From Raphanus sativus (lineage: Eukaryota; Streptophyta; Magnoliopsida; Brassicales; Brassicaceae): a stretch of 64,000 bases of DNA. The notes below the pieces were generated by a model, which saw nothing but the letters and a program-made list of their open reading frames with translations, had not been told where the DNA came from and searched no databases. Below, one piece after another: positions 30,093 to 48,335 of this stretch (positions are counted from its first letter, which is position 1; each line of letters opens with the position of its first letter). A program made the translations under genes and the position numbers. The DNA lies in contig NC_079516.1 of the NCBI RefSeq assembly GCF_000801105.2, positions 5,270,001 through 5,334,000 of the forward strand, given 5' to 3'.

Positions 30093-30735
30093 TCTATCTT
30101 ATTAAAACAGAAACATTCTATTGGACCTAACATTTACTTTGTAAGTTTTTAAATTAAATACACATTTATACTTTATAGTTAAACTTAAATTAAATCACTA
30201 ATGTTCTTTTTTTTATACTACTATCCATGTTTCCAAACAATATACTTATTTCTTTATATTACTATCAATATTTTCAAACAATATATTTTTATACTACTAT
30301 CAATGTTTCCAAACAATACAATAATTAATATTACTTATTTTATATCTATCATTTTTTCTTTAAAATTTTGTAGAAACGTCATAATTTCATAAATTGCAAA
30401 ATAATGAACTTTAAAATTTGGATTATAAGTTACAAATTATGAAACTATTACAATTTAAATCAAATTAAATTACATATCGGTCATCCATCAGTTCAATCGG
30501 TTAGTCTCGGGTTTTAGTAATTTTTTTAATATGAATATTTTAAAAACCTAAATTGAATTGTCAGATCTCCGAGTTAACCGGTATAATCACAATCGGATTG
30601 AATTTAAAATACTGATTTAAATACAAAACTATTTTAAATACACTCTTTAAAAATTACCAAAATATTTATTAAGTTATTAGTGAAATTTTTTATCGTAAAA
30701 TATTCCGCGCTTCTAAAGTGCGGGTCAAGATCTAG
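30093..30735 (+). mobile_element. Helitron, 643 bp
   Basis: Starts TCTATCTTATTAAAACAGAAAC after A. Ends with hairpin CCGCGCTTCTAAAGTGCGG and CTAG at 30732-30735, then T. Short non-autonomous element. A 20-bp direct repeat TTAAAAGGGGTTCCTAAGAG lies just outside each end (30054-30073, 30742-30761). Confidence 0.88.
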
Positions 30736-30761
30736 TTAGTTTTAAAAGGGGTTCCTAAGAG

Positions 30762-31413
30762 TATGTTATAATTATTTAGAAACATTAATTAATGTTCGGG
30801 GATGTAATTTGTTTTAAATAATTCAGGTTGTGTATCTCCTTTCTTCAAAAGCTTGATCAAAGAAAGGGAATTAGATAAATCTGCCAGGGATCAGTTGTTT
30901 GAATAAACAGCAAGTGCTGCATTATATAAAGTACTAACCACCATCTGACTTTGCTCAAATTTTGAAAACAGAATAGTTGATGATGCTAGTTTTTATCATT
31001 TAAGTTGTTTGAAAACAATTCAATGGTTAGTTCTGCAGAAATGTATAAGATATTAGAAGCAGTTATGCTGAGGACAAAGAAGAAATAAAAGAAAAAAACC
31101 AACCTCTTGAACGGAAAATGCTTCAATTATATACCTAAATTTCATAAATCAGTTAACTAAACCCAAAAAAAAGTAATTGCGGCTAGATTATTACTAGCTA
31201 GAAGCACAGAAGCTTGAATTTGAACAGCATAAACTATGGTAGCAGCTAAATGTATTATTTGTTATTTTCTCCGACCACTAAACACAACCATTAAACCGTG
31301 ACTAGTCTAGATTCATTTCTGTGGGAACCATGATACTTCTGTATAATCCAAAAAAAAAATATGAAAGAATTGGGTACAGAGCTCGACATTCAATTAGTCA
31401 ACCACTAGACTAA
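30762..31413. other. Intergenic
   Basis: No gene or element ends recognised. Confidence 0.4.
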
Positions 31414-32330
31414 GGCCTCGATTGGTACAGCTGATGAAGAAGCATTAGCAGTATGCTGTAAAAGCAGTATGCTGCAGAAGCTGTATGCTCATATTAAAAC
31501 TTTTAATAAGATGATTGGTAGAGCAATAGCAGTATATAATTTTAATTTTTTTTATAAAAGTTAGTATATAATATATTTATTTTAAAATTATATATATTAA
31601 ATTATAATATATATATATATATATTAATAATATATTTGTTATTAAAAATAATGAATCTTAATTAATAACATAAATTAAACTAAATTTTAAATATGAAATA
31701 TTATTATTTAAAAATATAAAATTTAAAATATATAAATTTATTTTTGGATATAAAATAATTTTGAATATTAAAGAAAATAAAGAAAATATAATTTTTTTGG
31801 ATATAAAATAAACTGAATATTATTAAACAAAATAAACAAATTATCATTATATATAACTTTTTATTTAATATATTAATATATAAAGAGATATAATTAATTT
31901 ATTTTGTTTACTATTTTCAAAAATTATTTTAAAAATAAATTTTACAATTAAAATACCTATTTTAAAAATAATATTTCGCATTTAAAATATAATATAATTT
32001 ATATAATTAAATTAGATTTTAAATGTGAAATACTATTTTAAAAAAAATATATATTGTAAATTATTTTAGAAATCAAAATTTCATTTTTTGGATACAAAAA
32101 TAATTTTATGATATTATTAAATCAAATAAATGAACTAATTATATTTATTTCTTAAATTTATAAATTGTAAATGCAAATGCTCTTCCAAAAGCTTCATATG
32201 AGAGCATTTGCTAGAGAGCATTTGGAGAGCATTAGCATTTAGTAAATGCTTTTCTAAATGCTTTTCTAACCAATGTTGATTGGATGATGTAGAGCATAAT
32301 GCTAATGCTAATGCTCTACCAATCAAGGCC
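31414..32330. mobile_element. Harbinger-like element upstream of TPS at 32551
   Basis: Inverted ends GGCCTCGATTGGTACAGC and (reversed) GGCCTTGATTGGTAGAGC, flanked by TAA on both sides (31411-31413, 32331-32333). Subterminal repeats of AGCATTAGCA/ATGCTAATGC at each end; AT-rich non-coding middle. It ends about 125 bp before the TPS TATA-like box. Confidence 0.8.
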
Positions 32331-32455
32331 TAAGACAAATCATCGACAATCACGAGTTAACAGAAAAAAAAGATTCGACTTACTTAAGAAACCTCCTAAA
32401 TTAATAAATTTTTTTATTCTTTGATCATGTTAGCCTCTCCACTTGAATCCGGTTC

Positions 32456-32463
32456 TATTTAAA
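32456..32463 (+). promoter_or_regulatory. TATA-like box of TPS at 32551
   Basis: TATTTAAA lies about 90 bp before the start codon, in the same context as the pseudogene promoter (TCCGGTTCTATTTAA). Confidence 0.6.
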
Positions 32464-32538
32464 CAGAACAGAGAAGTAAAACAAGGCATCCTACCACAAC
32501 AACAGAGTAGAGAGTTTCTCGTGCTTATTTTCCAGTGA

Positions 32539-38373
<5,835 letters not shown>

Positions 38374-38669
38374 AATTAAAACTTTGAAAGTTAAGAGTGA
38401 ATTTGGGAGATTATTATAAAATAATGAGTAGACTAAAATGTCATTCTATGATCTTTAAACATTTATTTTACTTAGTTTGAGAACTACTCGTGCCCCCACT
38501 CCTATTTTTTTTTGTTTGTTTATCCCACATCTAAAAAGAAATTATTTGATCTTGGACGTTTTTTTCATATGGCATGGTTTATTCTGTATGTCTAACAGAA
38601 GTTTAAATAAATATTATCTAACTTTATATGTAATATTCATTGTAATTTTTTTATTTGAATAAATTTAAT
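38374..38669. other. TPS 3' flank
   Basis: Short AT-rich sequence between the TPS stop and the solo LTR. GAACTACTCGTGCCC near 38481 also follows the intact TPS (near 14311), so the 3' flanks are homologous. Confidence 0.5.
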
Positions 38670-39042
38670 TGTAACATCTCGAGTTGTGATATATAAAAAT
38701 GTTTAAGAAAATTGATTTGGATACTTATGTCACCGAAATTGACTTAACTTTTCTGTTACACATCATTTAGAATTTCAGAGAGTTAAAAGTACTTCAACTA
38801 GAGTAGTGGAAGAATGGATGACCTATCGGAAAGTGATTTGCGATATCGTGCAAGTTAGACCAAAGCACAGAAAATGATCATGTGGTATTTGTAGTGTCAG
38901 TAAACAATGATTTCGAGCTTTTGAAAAAATTAACGGACGAACGGTGTCAGATGGGATGAGACCTACGAACCGAACAAGAACAGGCGTAGATGGTACCATT
39001 AGTCGTAGGTGGCCCATTAACCGTGGGAGGTCGGATGTTACA
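38670..39042. mobile_element. Solo LTR
   Basis: Starts TGTAACATCTCGAG, ends GGATGTTACA, so it has TG...CA termini within the short inverted repeat TGTAACATC. A perfect 5-bp duplication TTAAT lies on both sides (38665-38669, 39043-39047). It is 373 bp and likely a recombination product of an LTR retrotransposon. Confidence 0.82.
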
Positions 39043-39047
39043 TTAAT

Positions 39048-39640
39048 ATTCTTTCCAAAAAATATATTAGTATGATATTTTTGAGAAAAGAGTCCATAAA
39101 CAAATTCATACAGGTTTTACCACTTTGGTCGAAAGTGACAATGTCGTACCAATCGATAGAATCTGAAATGGGCTTGAAAAAAAAAAAAGACTAACTAGTC
39201 TTCCAATCAGGCAAGCTGCTACGGACTAACTTCTTTGCCGAAGAGCCTATCCAAAAGCTACCAGAATCTCCAAGAACTCATCATCCAACCAGATTGAAAA
39301 GCCTATAGGTATGAGACTGCGAGAAACTATATTTTGCACAGAGTTTGCAGCCAACGAGGAGTTACTCACAACTCGCATACCTGACCTGAGAGGTGTGATA
39401 ACCTATGGATATCTTAGTTGAAGATCTTCCTCATTCCTTTGTCTTGCCTTCGAATAAGCTCTTGTCCGTTGTTGACAGAGAATCTTGCCGAAGAAGAAAC
39501 AAAGTTCTTCAAGGTATTGAACGTTCCACATGTGGTGAAATCGACTGCTAGACCTTCTCTTGAGGAAATATTATATAATATATAAATACAGTCCTAAAGA
39601 CTTTAGACGCGAACGACACTCATATAATTCACACATATTC
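39048..39640. other. Intergenic
   Basis: Moderately GC-balanced segment (39190-39560) with no frame that I can assign. It may be an old gene or element fragment. Confidence 0.35.
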
Positions 39641-39994
39641 TAAGAGCATCCACAATGGTGGATTCCATTGTGGAATCCTTAAAAACTATTTTAGTATTTT
39701 TTTGTTTATTGAATAGTTAAGGAGTCTTTGTAAAATAAGCATCCCAATGGTAGATCCTTTTTAGGAGTTTAGAAAAAAAAAGTTTGAATGTTCTTCCTCT
39801 TGAGACTCCTCCATCGACATAACAGACATGTATAAATGCTTTGCACACCATTGGCTTACCTACAAGAAGTTGAATAAGAAAAGATAATACAACAACCCTC
39901 TCAAACTGAGGCTCAGCACTAAGCAGCAAAAAAAAAGAAACTATTGTACCTTAATAACAAAAGCGAGAAAGTACTGAGAGCAATCAGACCGATC

Positions 39995-40106
39995 CAAAAC
40001 CAGGTATTTTGACAACGGGAACACTGCAGTGCTCAAAGCAGTTGGCTATCTCTTCTTGCTTCATGATCCTGTCAAAGCACTCGTACGCACACTTGAAGTA
40101 AGCTTG
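39995..40106 (-). pseudogene. FAM136A-like (DUF842) exon fragment
   Basis: After a good acceptor the minus strand reads QAYFKCAYECFDRIMKQEEI and then ANCFEHCSVPVV. This is the twin CxxxC core of plant FAM136A/DUF842 proteins, a small family with mitochondrial members. The family continues with SQ.. after VPVVK, but here it reads IPGFGSV and stops. Other exons were not found, so this is a fragment. Confidence 0.8.
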
Positions 40107-40978
40107 CTGCAAATTTGACCATTTATTCACATAAACACCATCAACTTCACCGAAACTGAATATAACTAGGAGTTACACTCTCTTATTTACTCAAACTGAA
40201 TATAATGGATATCTCTCTAACAATCTCTCTGTCAAGTATACGGTAGAGACAACAATACAAGTTCTAACATAATGTTTGTCATCCTCGCTTCATGTGAGAT
40301 CTCCAAAAGCAACACATGTGGCTCAACTTTAAAGGCGTTCCTGCTTGGTTTAGTCTGATATGTCCTGATCCGTAGTTGAATGAATTTGCCTTCATGTAGG
40401 ACAGTTGAGCATCGGACTTACTCTGTTGTCTCTGTGTTCTTGCTACACGTGAAAGCAATAATGAGTGTGTGCATCTTTGCTTTTGACCACAAGGAACTTG
40501 AAGGGATCACACCATCCTTCTCCATTTTCATGAGGAATGTGTTGTGTGCAACTTCTTTCCCTTTTTTAGAAACACATTGATCACACTTGGGGGCTCTGCA
40601 TTCAGACACAACAGAGTTACACTCTCTTATTTACTCAAAGAGGAAAAAAGTTTTTATTTAGGAACATACAGGGTAAGTGCTCTGTAGCTCCCTAACAAGC
40701 TGTGCTGCATCTGGTTGGAAACTTTAGAAGATCACTGGTCTGTCTTTAGCATAATCAAACACCACCTGTAGTATGTGCCATGATCATACCTGAATTGGTT
40801 AGAGTTAGTACCATGATCATACCTGAAGAACTGTTCTGAGGACATGGACGAGAAACTCTCGTTCATAGACAACCTGATCATCGAATTTCAATCAGCTAAC
40901 TCTTATTTGATTTCCCCACGAATCAATCAGACTCAAAACCCTAATCGAATCAATCACCTGAAATCGAAAGAGAAGAGC

Positions 40979-41233
40979 TTAGCTTGCAGAAGACACTCTT
41001 CCTCCTGTATATTGATTAGAGAAGACATCGAACTCAACACCGAAGACGTGGTTGGTCGGGTCGCCGTTGTTGGTCAAGTTGAAGAGACCCAAGTGCTGAG
41101 CGGAGCTAGTTCCGTTGATTCCGGTAAAAGGGCGCAAAGAGGAAGACGAGGCCTTGGCCGGAGAGGGCGGCATTTTTGGAAGGAGCCATGGCGAAGATGA
41201 AGGAAGTGGAGAAAGAGAAAACAGAGGAGCCAC
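40979..41233 (-). pseudogene. L-type lectin domain fragment
   Basis: The minus strand encodes INGTSSAQHLGLFNLTNNGD, then PTNHVFGVEFDVFSNQ. This is the legume-lectin core with the conserved VEFD of lectin receptor kinases. Similarity stops after FSNQ, and the first 40 residues (Ser/Pro-rich) look non-homologous. No kinase domain nearby. A captured or decayed fragment. Confidence 0.75.
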
Positions 41234-42004
41234 ATCAATTCCATGTTGCCAGCTGTCTTAAGGATCACTACAAGAAAAATGCGTTTTAATAGCAGACCAG
41301 TATAGCGTTTTTTCGCTTTCTGCTATGGTTGACATATCCGTTAGTTTTAGATAGCATTTGTATTTTTGGAAACGCTATGATAGAGCGGCATAATTGGAAA
41401 CGCTACGGTAGCGTACATTTAATAGCATATAAAATAATAAACGCTATTATAGCGTACTTTTTGAATCCCTAAACCCTAAACAAATTTTTGAACCATATAT
41501 TTTAAAAATTAAAATTTAAACACTAATACACTAATAATCTTTATAATATTTTTGAACTTAGATCTTAAGTTTAAACTCAAATTTTGATATTTCAAATTTT
41601 ATAATTAATTAAAATCTTAAATCCAAACCTCGAACCATAATTCCTTAACATCTTTTCAAACTCTAAACCCTATATATATTTCAAACTATATACAGCACTT
41701 AAATTTTACATTATAAAATTTGGATGATAAGTATTTCATTTCAAATGTTATATATAATTATTTTAGGTTAGACATTTTAAATAATATAGATAATAGTATT
41801 TTTAGGCCTTTGATTGATTTTGATCCAATGGCTCAAAATTACTCTTTAGTGATCTTCCCCCTTATTTCTTATTGGTCAATTATTCAAAGTTTAGATTAGT
41901 ATCTCTGACAATTGATTACATGTAATCCAATGGTTAAAAATCAATCTTTTTTCTTTTCTCTTCTTGATATTTTTTTTTTCACAAGTCTGACTTCTCAGTT
42001 TCAC

Positions 42005-42232
42005 AATTCTCATCTCTCACTATCTCTTTCTCACACACACACGATTCATCATCTCACATATGCTTTCTCTGTATCACTCTTCACACACACGATCTGTCTA
42101 CACTCACCGGTACTCTCTTTCTCTCTCTGTATTGCTCTCTCTCTTTCTCTCTCTGTATCGCTCTCTCTCTTTCTCTCTCTGTATCGCTCTCTCTCTCTCT
42201 GTCTGTATCGCTCTCTCTCTCTCCCTCTTTCT
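42005..42232. repeat. CT-rich minisatellite
   Basis: Repeated CTCTCTCTCTGTATCG units (about 26-bp period) inside the CACTA element. Confidence 0.8.
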
Positions 42233-42607
42233 GTTGAAACTATTTTTTTTACTCTTGGTTACAGGTGCTTGTGAGCAGAGATACCATGACGAATCGTCGC
42301 ATTGACCGGTTTTGATTCCCGTTAAATTTTTTTTTGAGATTTTGTAACAGAGAAACAGATCCTGTCTTTCCAGATTCAGTGATTAACAGAGATAGAGAAG
42401 ACAGAGCGCAGGAGATAGATGAAAAGGGTGACGGCGGTGGCCTGAGCTTTTCTCCGCTGAGAAAGAGAAGATAGGGGAAGAAGAAGACAGTATTGGTCAT
42501 GGGCTTGTGGCGAGGAGGCGACAGAGAATCTGGTGGTCGCGAGCAGAGTGGTGATTGAGTGCGGTGGAGGAATATGAAGAAGCCTTGACGGCGGCGTTAA
42601 GAAAAAG

Positions 42608-42675
42608 AGGTTTAGGTTTAGGTTTAGTTTAGGTTTATGTTTAGGTTTAGGTTTAAGTTTGGTTTAGTTTTGGTT
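42608..42675. repeat. Degenerate TTTAGG array
   Basis: About ten (G)GTTTAG units in a row. They resemble, but do not match, the plant telomere repeat TTTAGGG (one G short). Inside the CACTA element. Confidence 0.7.
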
Positions 42676-43448
42676 TAATATTTTTTTGTAAACCAATTTA
42701 ATTATAAATTATTTTATTTAATAAAAAAAATTAAATATATAAACGAGTTTAAATTTTAATTATGTTTTTAATTTTTTATTTTGTTTATTTTTTATTTATT
42801 TTTTATTTTCTATAAAATAAACAATAACAAAAATTATACGCTATTATATAATATTTAATTGGAGATGGAAAAGCTATTGTAGCGGAAGAAAAGATAACAG
42901 TGCAAAAAATCGCTATGTAATGTCTCTAACCTATTATGACGGGCGATGATACATCGTTTCTAAAACCGCTATTGTATCGTTAGATAGCGTTTTTCGTCCG
43001 CTAATAAAACCCATTTTTCTTGTAGTGGATCAGATCTTTAAATCTCTTAGTTACGGATAAATCCTTAGGTTATTTGGTTTAAATAATATTATTTTAATTA
43101 AATTTGCCTAGAATAAAACGCTAAGGATTCTGGATGGACTCCCATTGCAGATGGTCTAATAATCTTAGGAATCTCTTAGTTACGGATTGATAACAGTGAT
43201 AAAAACAAAAAAAACAAAGAGCTTGTGAAAAAGCCAAGACCATTCAAAAGCAAAAATCCCAAAGAGGAACAATGCTGAAACAGATGGAAGTATCTCAGTA
43301 GAAAAGACAGAGAGCCTAATAAGAACTCGAAACTCAAAAGCAAGATCATAGTGTTTCCAGCTACTAACATAACTGGTGATAACTGTTCTAAAACGTAAAA
43401 GATAAAAAAAAAAGTTACTAAAGGGAATAAAATGTCTGTCGAAGGGAG

Positions 43449-45506
43449 CTAGTTTGTGGAAGGTGGTTGAGTGATTCCTGGCCTCACCGGTGTCTTTGAT
43501 GGACTTACCCTGAAAACGAAAATAAACAAAGACAAATGTTGACCCAGTTGTGATGTTCAGAAGAATTAAGGCACTGCATGGATGAATTTTACCTGATCGG
43601 TTGGGATCCAACGACCATCCCGCTGCAACTGAGCGCCCTAAGTGCTATATCTGCCTGTTCATTTAGAAAATAAAAGGTTTTCAGTCTGCATGGCATGCAT
43701 GCTAGTTTTTCAAATCAAACATTACGCTCAAGAAACTTTTGGTTATCCGTAGGACGAGCAAAAGAAAACAATCAATTTTTTTGAGTGGATAGCTGAAGAG
43801 CTCACCAGAGCAAATTCAACAAAAGCTATGCGAGTTGAATGCAGTTGATCGCCAAGAAGCCTTAGACGAGTTACCTGCATTGTTATGATTTTTTTTTTTA
43901 AATTGCAGGTTAAAAAGGAAAGAAAGAGAAAGGGACACAAAGAGAAGATCAGGTAAGTCTTGTTCTAACCTCACCACATGCCGACTCAAAGAAGTTTCTC
44001 ACATCAGCTTGAGAAACCTACGGTTGTAAGAAGGAAAAAAAATAAGAAACATATGTTTGATCAGGTAAGTCTGGTTGTAAAAGCTGAAACCAGGAGATGC
44101 AACCCAAAAAAAACATATGTTTGTAGATTGTTCAGCGTTAACCTTCTTGTCGATATTTGTGCAATAGATTGTCCTTGAACACATCTCTCTTTCATCTTCT
44201 GACTGAATCAACACCAACATAGTATATATCAAAACTCAAAACTTAAATCAAAATTGATTTACTGGATATTCTGAGAAACATTTGAGCATATACCCTGGGA
44301 AGAAATGTGGGATTCACTGGAAGAATAGCAGTTTTGGAGGGTAAAACCCTCACCGGGTAGTACCCGAGCATTGTTCCACCAAGGCTTAAAGCTTCACGTG
44401 CGCCCTCTGTAGAAACAAATATACTGTGTAACTGCCAACTATGGTCAAAACATTTGAAGAATCCAGCAGAGCCAAACTTACGGTCATCAGCAAACTCGAC
44501 AAATGCAAATCGAAGAACTGAATGTGGATCCCCACAAATTCGACAATCAACAACCTTCACAAAACAAGAACTCTCTATTAACTTCACAAACATTATATAC
44601 CTTTTTAGATCATCAGAAACTATTTGGAGTAATATTTAGGACAGGATCTCACTTTCAACATATAGGCTTTCAAAACTTATAATTTACCTACTTTACAGAC
44701 TCAAAAACATTGTCTAAATTAATCACATTGTCCAACACCTACAAAGGGGAAAAGAAAATAACAAGCATTTAAAAAAGCTTAAGGATCATCTTACTTGTCC
44801 ACAGTTACTAAACAAGCCAGCAAGACCCTCCTCAGTCACCTAAATCACAAGGCACAGTTGTGTTACGTTTTTTTTCTAAACTTTAATTCTTACAAAAGAC
44901 TGTAGCAAACTTACACTCTGATCAATGTCAGAAACATACACCGTTCTTCTAATACTATCCTCTCTCTCAGCCTTAGAAATTCTTCCATTTAACCTTCTCC
45001 TCCCTTGGCTATAACCGTTTCTTCTCTGTAATCACACAGACATAATCAAATTTAATGCAAGCAAAACCACTCAATCAAAGTTAGGCTTTACAATACCCAA
45101 AAAAAGATCACATTTAAATCATCAGATCAATCCACAATTATACCTTCCGGTTATTGTCATCCTTCTTGAGATCATGATCAAATTCTTCACTGGATTTATT
45201 CTTTTTAGCCACGTCAGCCGACAGAATTTGATTGTCTTTCCCAGTATGATTGTTCTTCTTGGTGTTGTAGTAAGAAGGGAAAAACTCCTTTGCCAGAGGA
45301 TTCAGTTTCTTGAACATTGCCACAAGTTTCTTCATATCTACCTCGGATTCGGGTTTGAGCTCAGACTCTGTTTTGGTACTCGTGATCGAGATTTTCTTAG
45401 TTCCATCACCAATGGTCTTTTCGCTATCACTGACACAAATTTCATGAACATCTTTGGCAACATCAATATACTTCTCAGTTTGTACATTCTCAGTGATCGC
45501 AGCCAT
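43449..45506 (-). CDS. CID9: CTC-interacting domain (PAM2) RNA-binding protein, CID8-13 type
   Basis: Cytoplasmic/nuclear RNA-binding protein that binds the MLLE domain of poly(A)-binding protein. Ten exons on the minus strand: 45506-45144, 45025-44915, 44839-44795, 44554-44482, 44406-44294, 44202-44143, 44017-43970, 43874-43806, 43654-43593, 43509-43449. All phases agree, giving 334 residues. PAM2 motif KKLNPLAKEFFPSYY is at about 66-80. A basic bipartite NLS-like stretch RRNGYSQGRRR opens exon 2. RRM1 runs from RTVYVSD (about 148) to RNP1 RFAFVEFA (188-195). RRM2 runs from RTIYCTNID (245) to RIAFVEFA (286-293). The C-terminus is VSPSKTPVRPGITQPPSTN. This order is diagnostic for the Arabidopsis CID8-13 group. 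The symbol rests on position beside TPS/GFPPS genes, as with Arabidopsis CID9, so the paralogue assignment is an inference. Confidence 0.92.
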
Positions 45507-47880
45507 TAAATCAGAATGGACAAAACTTATTCAAAACTTTGATCAAAGATGATGAGTAAAATCCGAAAACGTTCGATTGATCAAGTAGATATATGAATAT
45601 AAAGTTGAGTGAAAAAAATGTAATGATCAGCTCATTTGGAAAGAAAAGAAAAACAAAGTTTGCAATCACAGAAAGGTTTCTCTGTTGTGTAGTTATGGTG
45701 ATGAGCGAAGTGAGGAGATGAAATAAAAGAAAGGAATGATGCTTCCGTTTTGGCCGCTCTCTATTTTGGCATTTTCAGACGTTTACTTTCATAACAGTGA
45801 AAAAAAAAGTTTATTCTTGCATCCCTCTATCTTCCTTTTTATTTTTGAAATGCCTCACAGTTTGTAATTGTTGAAATTTCAATGTAAGCCGAGTCAAGTG
45901 AATTTGATATTTTATCGTATAAAGAACCATATAAAGTGACAAAATGGACCATGCTTTTATTTTTATTCCATTTCCTGATTATATTATTCTTCTTTTTTTC
46001 AGTTCAGTTTTGTTGTTTTACATTTTCCTTTTCCAAACAATTTTCTCATATACAGTTACAAAAAACAATTTTCTCATATAAACTCGTTAAATAGTTGACC
46101 AGGAAAATAGACTCGTTAAATAACTAATAAGTCCGTTGCCTGCTGCTACTGCTGCATAAATCTTTGGGTTTGTTAGGATTTTTATATACTTTTTTTTTTG
46201 AAAAAGATTTTTCTATACCCTTTATAAATTTAATTTTTTTTTAAAAATTATATATATGTATGGTATTCTGAAATCTCGGCGATTATGGATTGTTGAACAA
46301 ATAATTTTATGATTCAACAACAGAGCCCACAGTCTTCGTGAATATAAAAATATTTATGTAGTTTTAACATTAAATGATTTTTCAAGTAATTATTTTCGTT
46401 TATTACATTTTCACGTTTGAGTGATACTTACAGTTCTATATATATTTTTTAATTAAAGATATATAATACCATTGCATTTCAATTACTGAAGGTAGGCTTA
46501 CTATAGTAAACTAATGGTGCCCACTTTGCCTTTCATTTTTACAACGAACAAAGAAGACTGCATAAAGAAAAAATGTTTCTCTTTGAATGGGTAATGATCA
46601 TGCGTATTGCGTATCGTGGCGTGGGTGCGATTCCTTACCAAACAATCGAATTACATGTGGAGTTGTTGACACTTAGTGTTTACCTAGGACAGAAATATTG
46701 CATTGGGTAGGACTCTGAGCTTTGGTTCGCTTTCTCTAACGTGAACTGGTTTGATCATCCATCAGATAAGTTGGGTTAGAATGTTACATGGAAAGGGAAA
46801 CCGGTACGTGAAAGCGGAACCGTATAAAAATAGAGAAGTGAGATTTTTTAAAAAATTAGGAAGCATGTACGTGCTGGAAGATATATCCATATATAAGTAT
46901 ATATATATATATTAAAATATAAGATAATTTTATAAAATTTAGGACTAAAAGTTATATAATTTAGATTTAAAATAAAGCATTTATTCATTTATAATATTTT
47001 GAAAATATTTCATGCCAAAACTGTGAAAATACACATAAATTAAGTTTAAAAGAAATTATTATATTAATTATTTTTTATACTTCATAAATAATTTATACAA
47101 TATATTCAAATATATGATATACCTTTTAATAAAAACTTCAATGCATAAAGATAATTTATAGTATTAGTTTTAATATTTGTATATTTCTATTCACTCATTT
47201 TCTTTACTATTAAATTTTTAATTTTATATAAATTAAAACTATAATTTTATATTTTTATTGATTTATGACGTTGTGATTTTTTTAAAAAATGGAAGCGTGA
47301 TTCTAAAATGGAATCATAAGCTTCCAACGTGTTATCTAAAAGAATATTTTAGAAACGTTTTGGAAGCAAAATTTCGTAAGCTTCCGCGAAGTTCCGATTT
47401 CGATTTTATTCCGAAACGGGAAACGGACGTTCGATGAAGCTTCCGTGCAACCTAAGTTAGAACATGATCAAACAAATAAACCCTAACCCGATACTACAAA
47501 CATAATGCGAATAATATTTTTGTAAGTGCTACACATTTGGATACAAGGGAGAAATTGTCATAAATGATGAATTCTTATCATTGTTTAAGTGTTTGTAAAC
47601 AAGTGTTATCATGTTTCACTGCAAGGATATGTTATTAATGACAACTTTAACATACTACTAAAATCATTTATGATGACTTTTTCGGATAAGAGTATAAATA
47701 TTTTTCGGATACATTTTGATATTTAAAATACTTTAGTTCGAATTGGTTATGGTTTCAGTTGTCTAAATATCAAAATTTTGAATAATTTGGATATTTAATC
47801 AATTTTAGTTCGGGTTTGGTATTATTCTTTCGGATCGTGATCAGTTTGGTTCTTCAGATTTGAATTTTTTTATCCAATTT
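45507..47880. other. CID promoter and gene-poor flank
   Basis: First few hundred bases should contain the CID promoter; no clear TATA box. A micro-insertion-like T run with GAAAAAG and flanking GATTTTT(A/C)TATAC lies at about 46178-46217. Repeated GGAAGC/GAAGCTTCC motifs near 46859-47450 look like a degraded element. No gene. Confidence 0.4.
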
Positions 47881-47930
47881 TTTTATATATATTGACATAA
47901 AAAATAAATAGCAATATATTTTTGAAATAT

Positions 47931-47962
47931 ACATCCGCACAGGCGTACGAGTCAAAATTTAG
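47931..47962 (+). mobile_element. Degenerate Helitron 3' end
   Basis: CATCCGCACAGGCGTACGAG then TCAAAATTTAG resembles a Helitron terminus, with a broken hairpin and TTAG in place of CTAG. 5' end not located. Confidence 0.4.
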
Positions 47963-48243
47963 TTTTAATTACAATGTAAATATTTAATTAATATAGTAAT
48001 AAGTCACATTATTTAAACAAAATATCAATGTAAAAGCATTGTACAATTGCATTCTAAAATCATTTATTTTAACAATAAGTCAAATAAATATGTTAACTGA
48101 AAAGAGAATAAAACAAAGCGAGAGAAGCACATAGTTTACTATAGACAATCTATGTGTCAAATTTATTATAAAAAAATTTCACTAAAATAAATACATTCAA
48201 TATCTACAAACAAATAATATATTTCATAAAAATAAAAAATAAT

Positions 48244-48276
48244 ATCCGCGCTTTCGAAGCGCGGATCAAAATCTAG
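48244..48276 (+). mobile_element. Helitron 3' end
   Basis: Perfect hairpin TCCGCGCTTTCGAAGCGCGGA followed by TCAAAATCTAG. The 5' end was not located, so only the terminus is annotated. Confidence 0.7.
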
Positions 48277-48280
48277 TTAC

Positions 48281-48335
48281 ATAATTATAACATAATTATA
48301 ACGAGACATATTACATAATTATAACGAGACATATA
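48281..48335. repeat. Short tandem repeats
   Basis: ACATAATTATAACGAGACAT units repeated two to three times just after the Helitron end. Confidence 0.7.

Larger units (their letters stand above)
41266..43027. mobile_element. CACTA element, non-autonomous
   Basis: Ends CACTACAAGAAAAATG and CATTTTTCTTGTAGTG, with duplication GAT on each side (41263-41265, 43028-43030). Subterminal repeats of ATAGCG(T/C)TTT/AACGCTAT occur at both ends. 1762 bp. No transposase. The middle has a CT-rich minisatellite, a purine-rich Glu/Arg-coding stretch and a TTTAGG run. Confidence 0.92.
39644..43156. mobile_element. Harbinger-like composite element with captured gene fragments and nested CACTA
   Basis: Imperfect inverted ends GAGCATCCACAATGGTGG and (reversed) GACCATCTGCAATGGGAG with TAA at both flanks (39641-39643, 43157-43159). 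About 3.5 kb. It holds pieces of a FAM136A-like gene and a lectin gene, plus a complete CACTA element. No transposase was seen. It could be a pack-type element, or decayed genes that happen to lie between unrelated ends. Confidence 0.6.

Noticed and set aside
41912..42305. Ser/Leu-rich open frames
   Set aside because: They are translations of a CT minisatellite inside a CACTA element and arise from composition.
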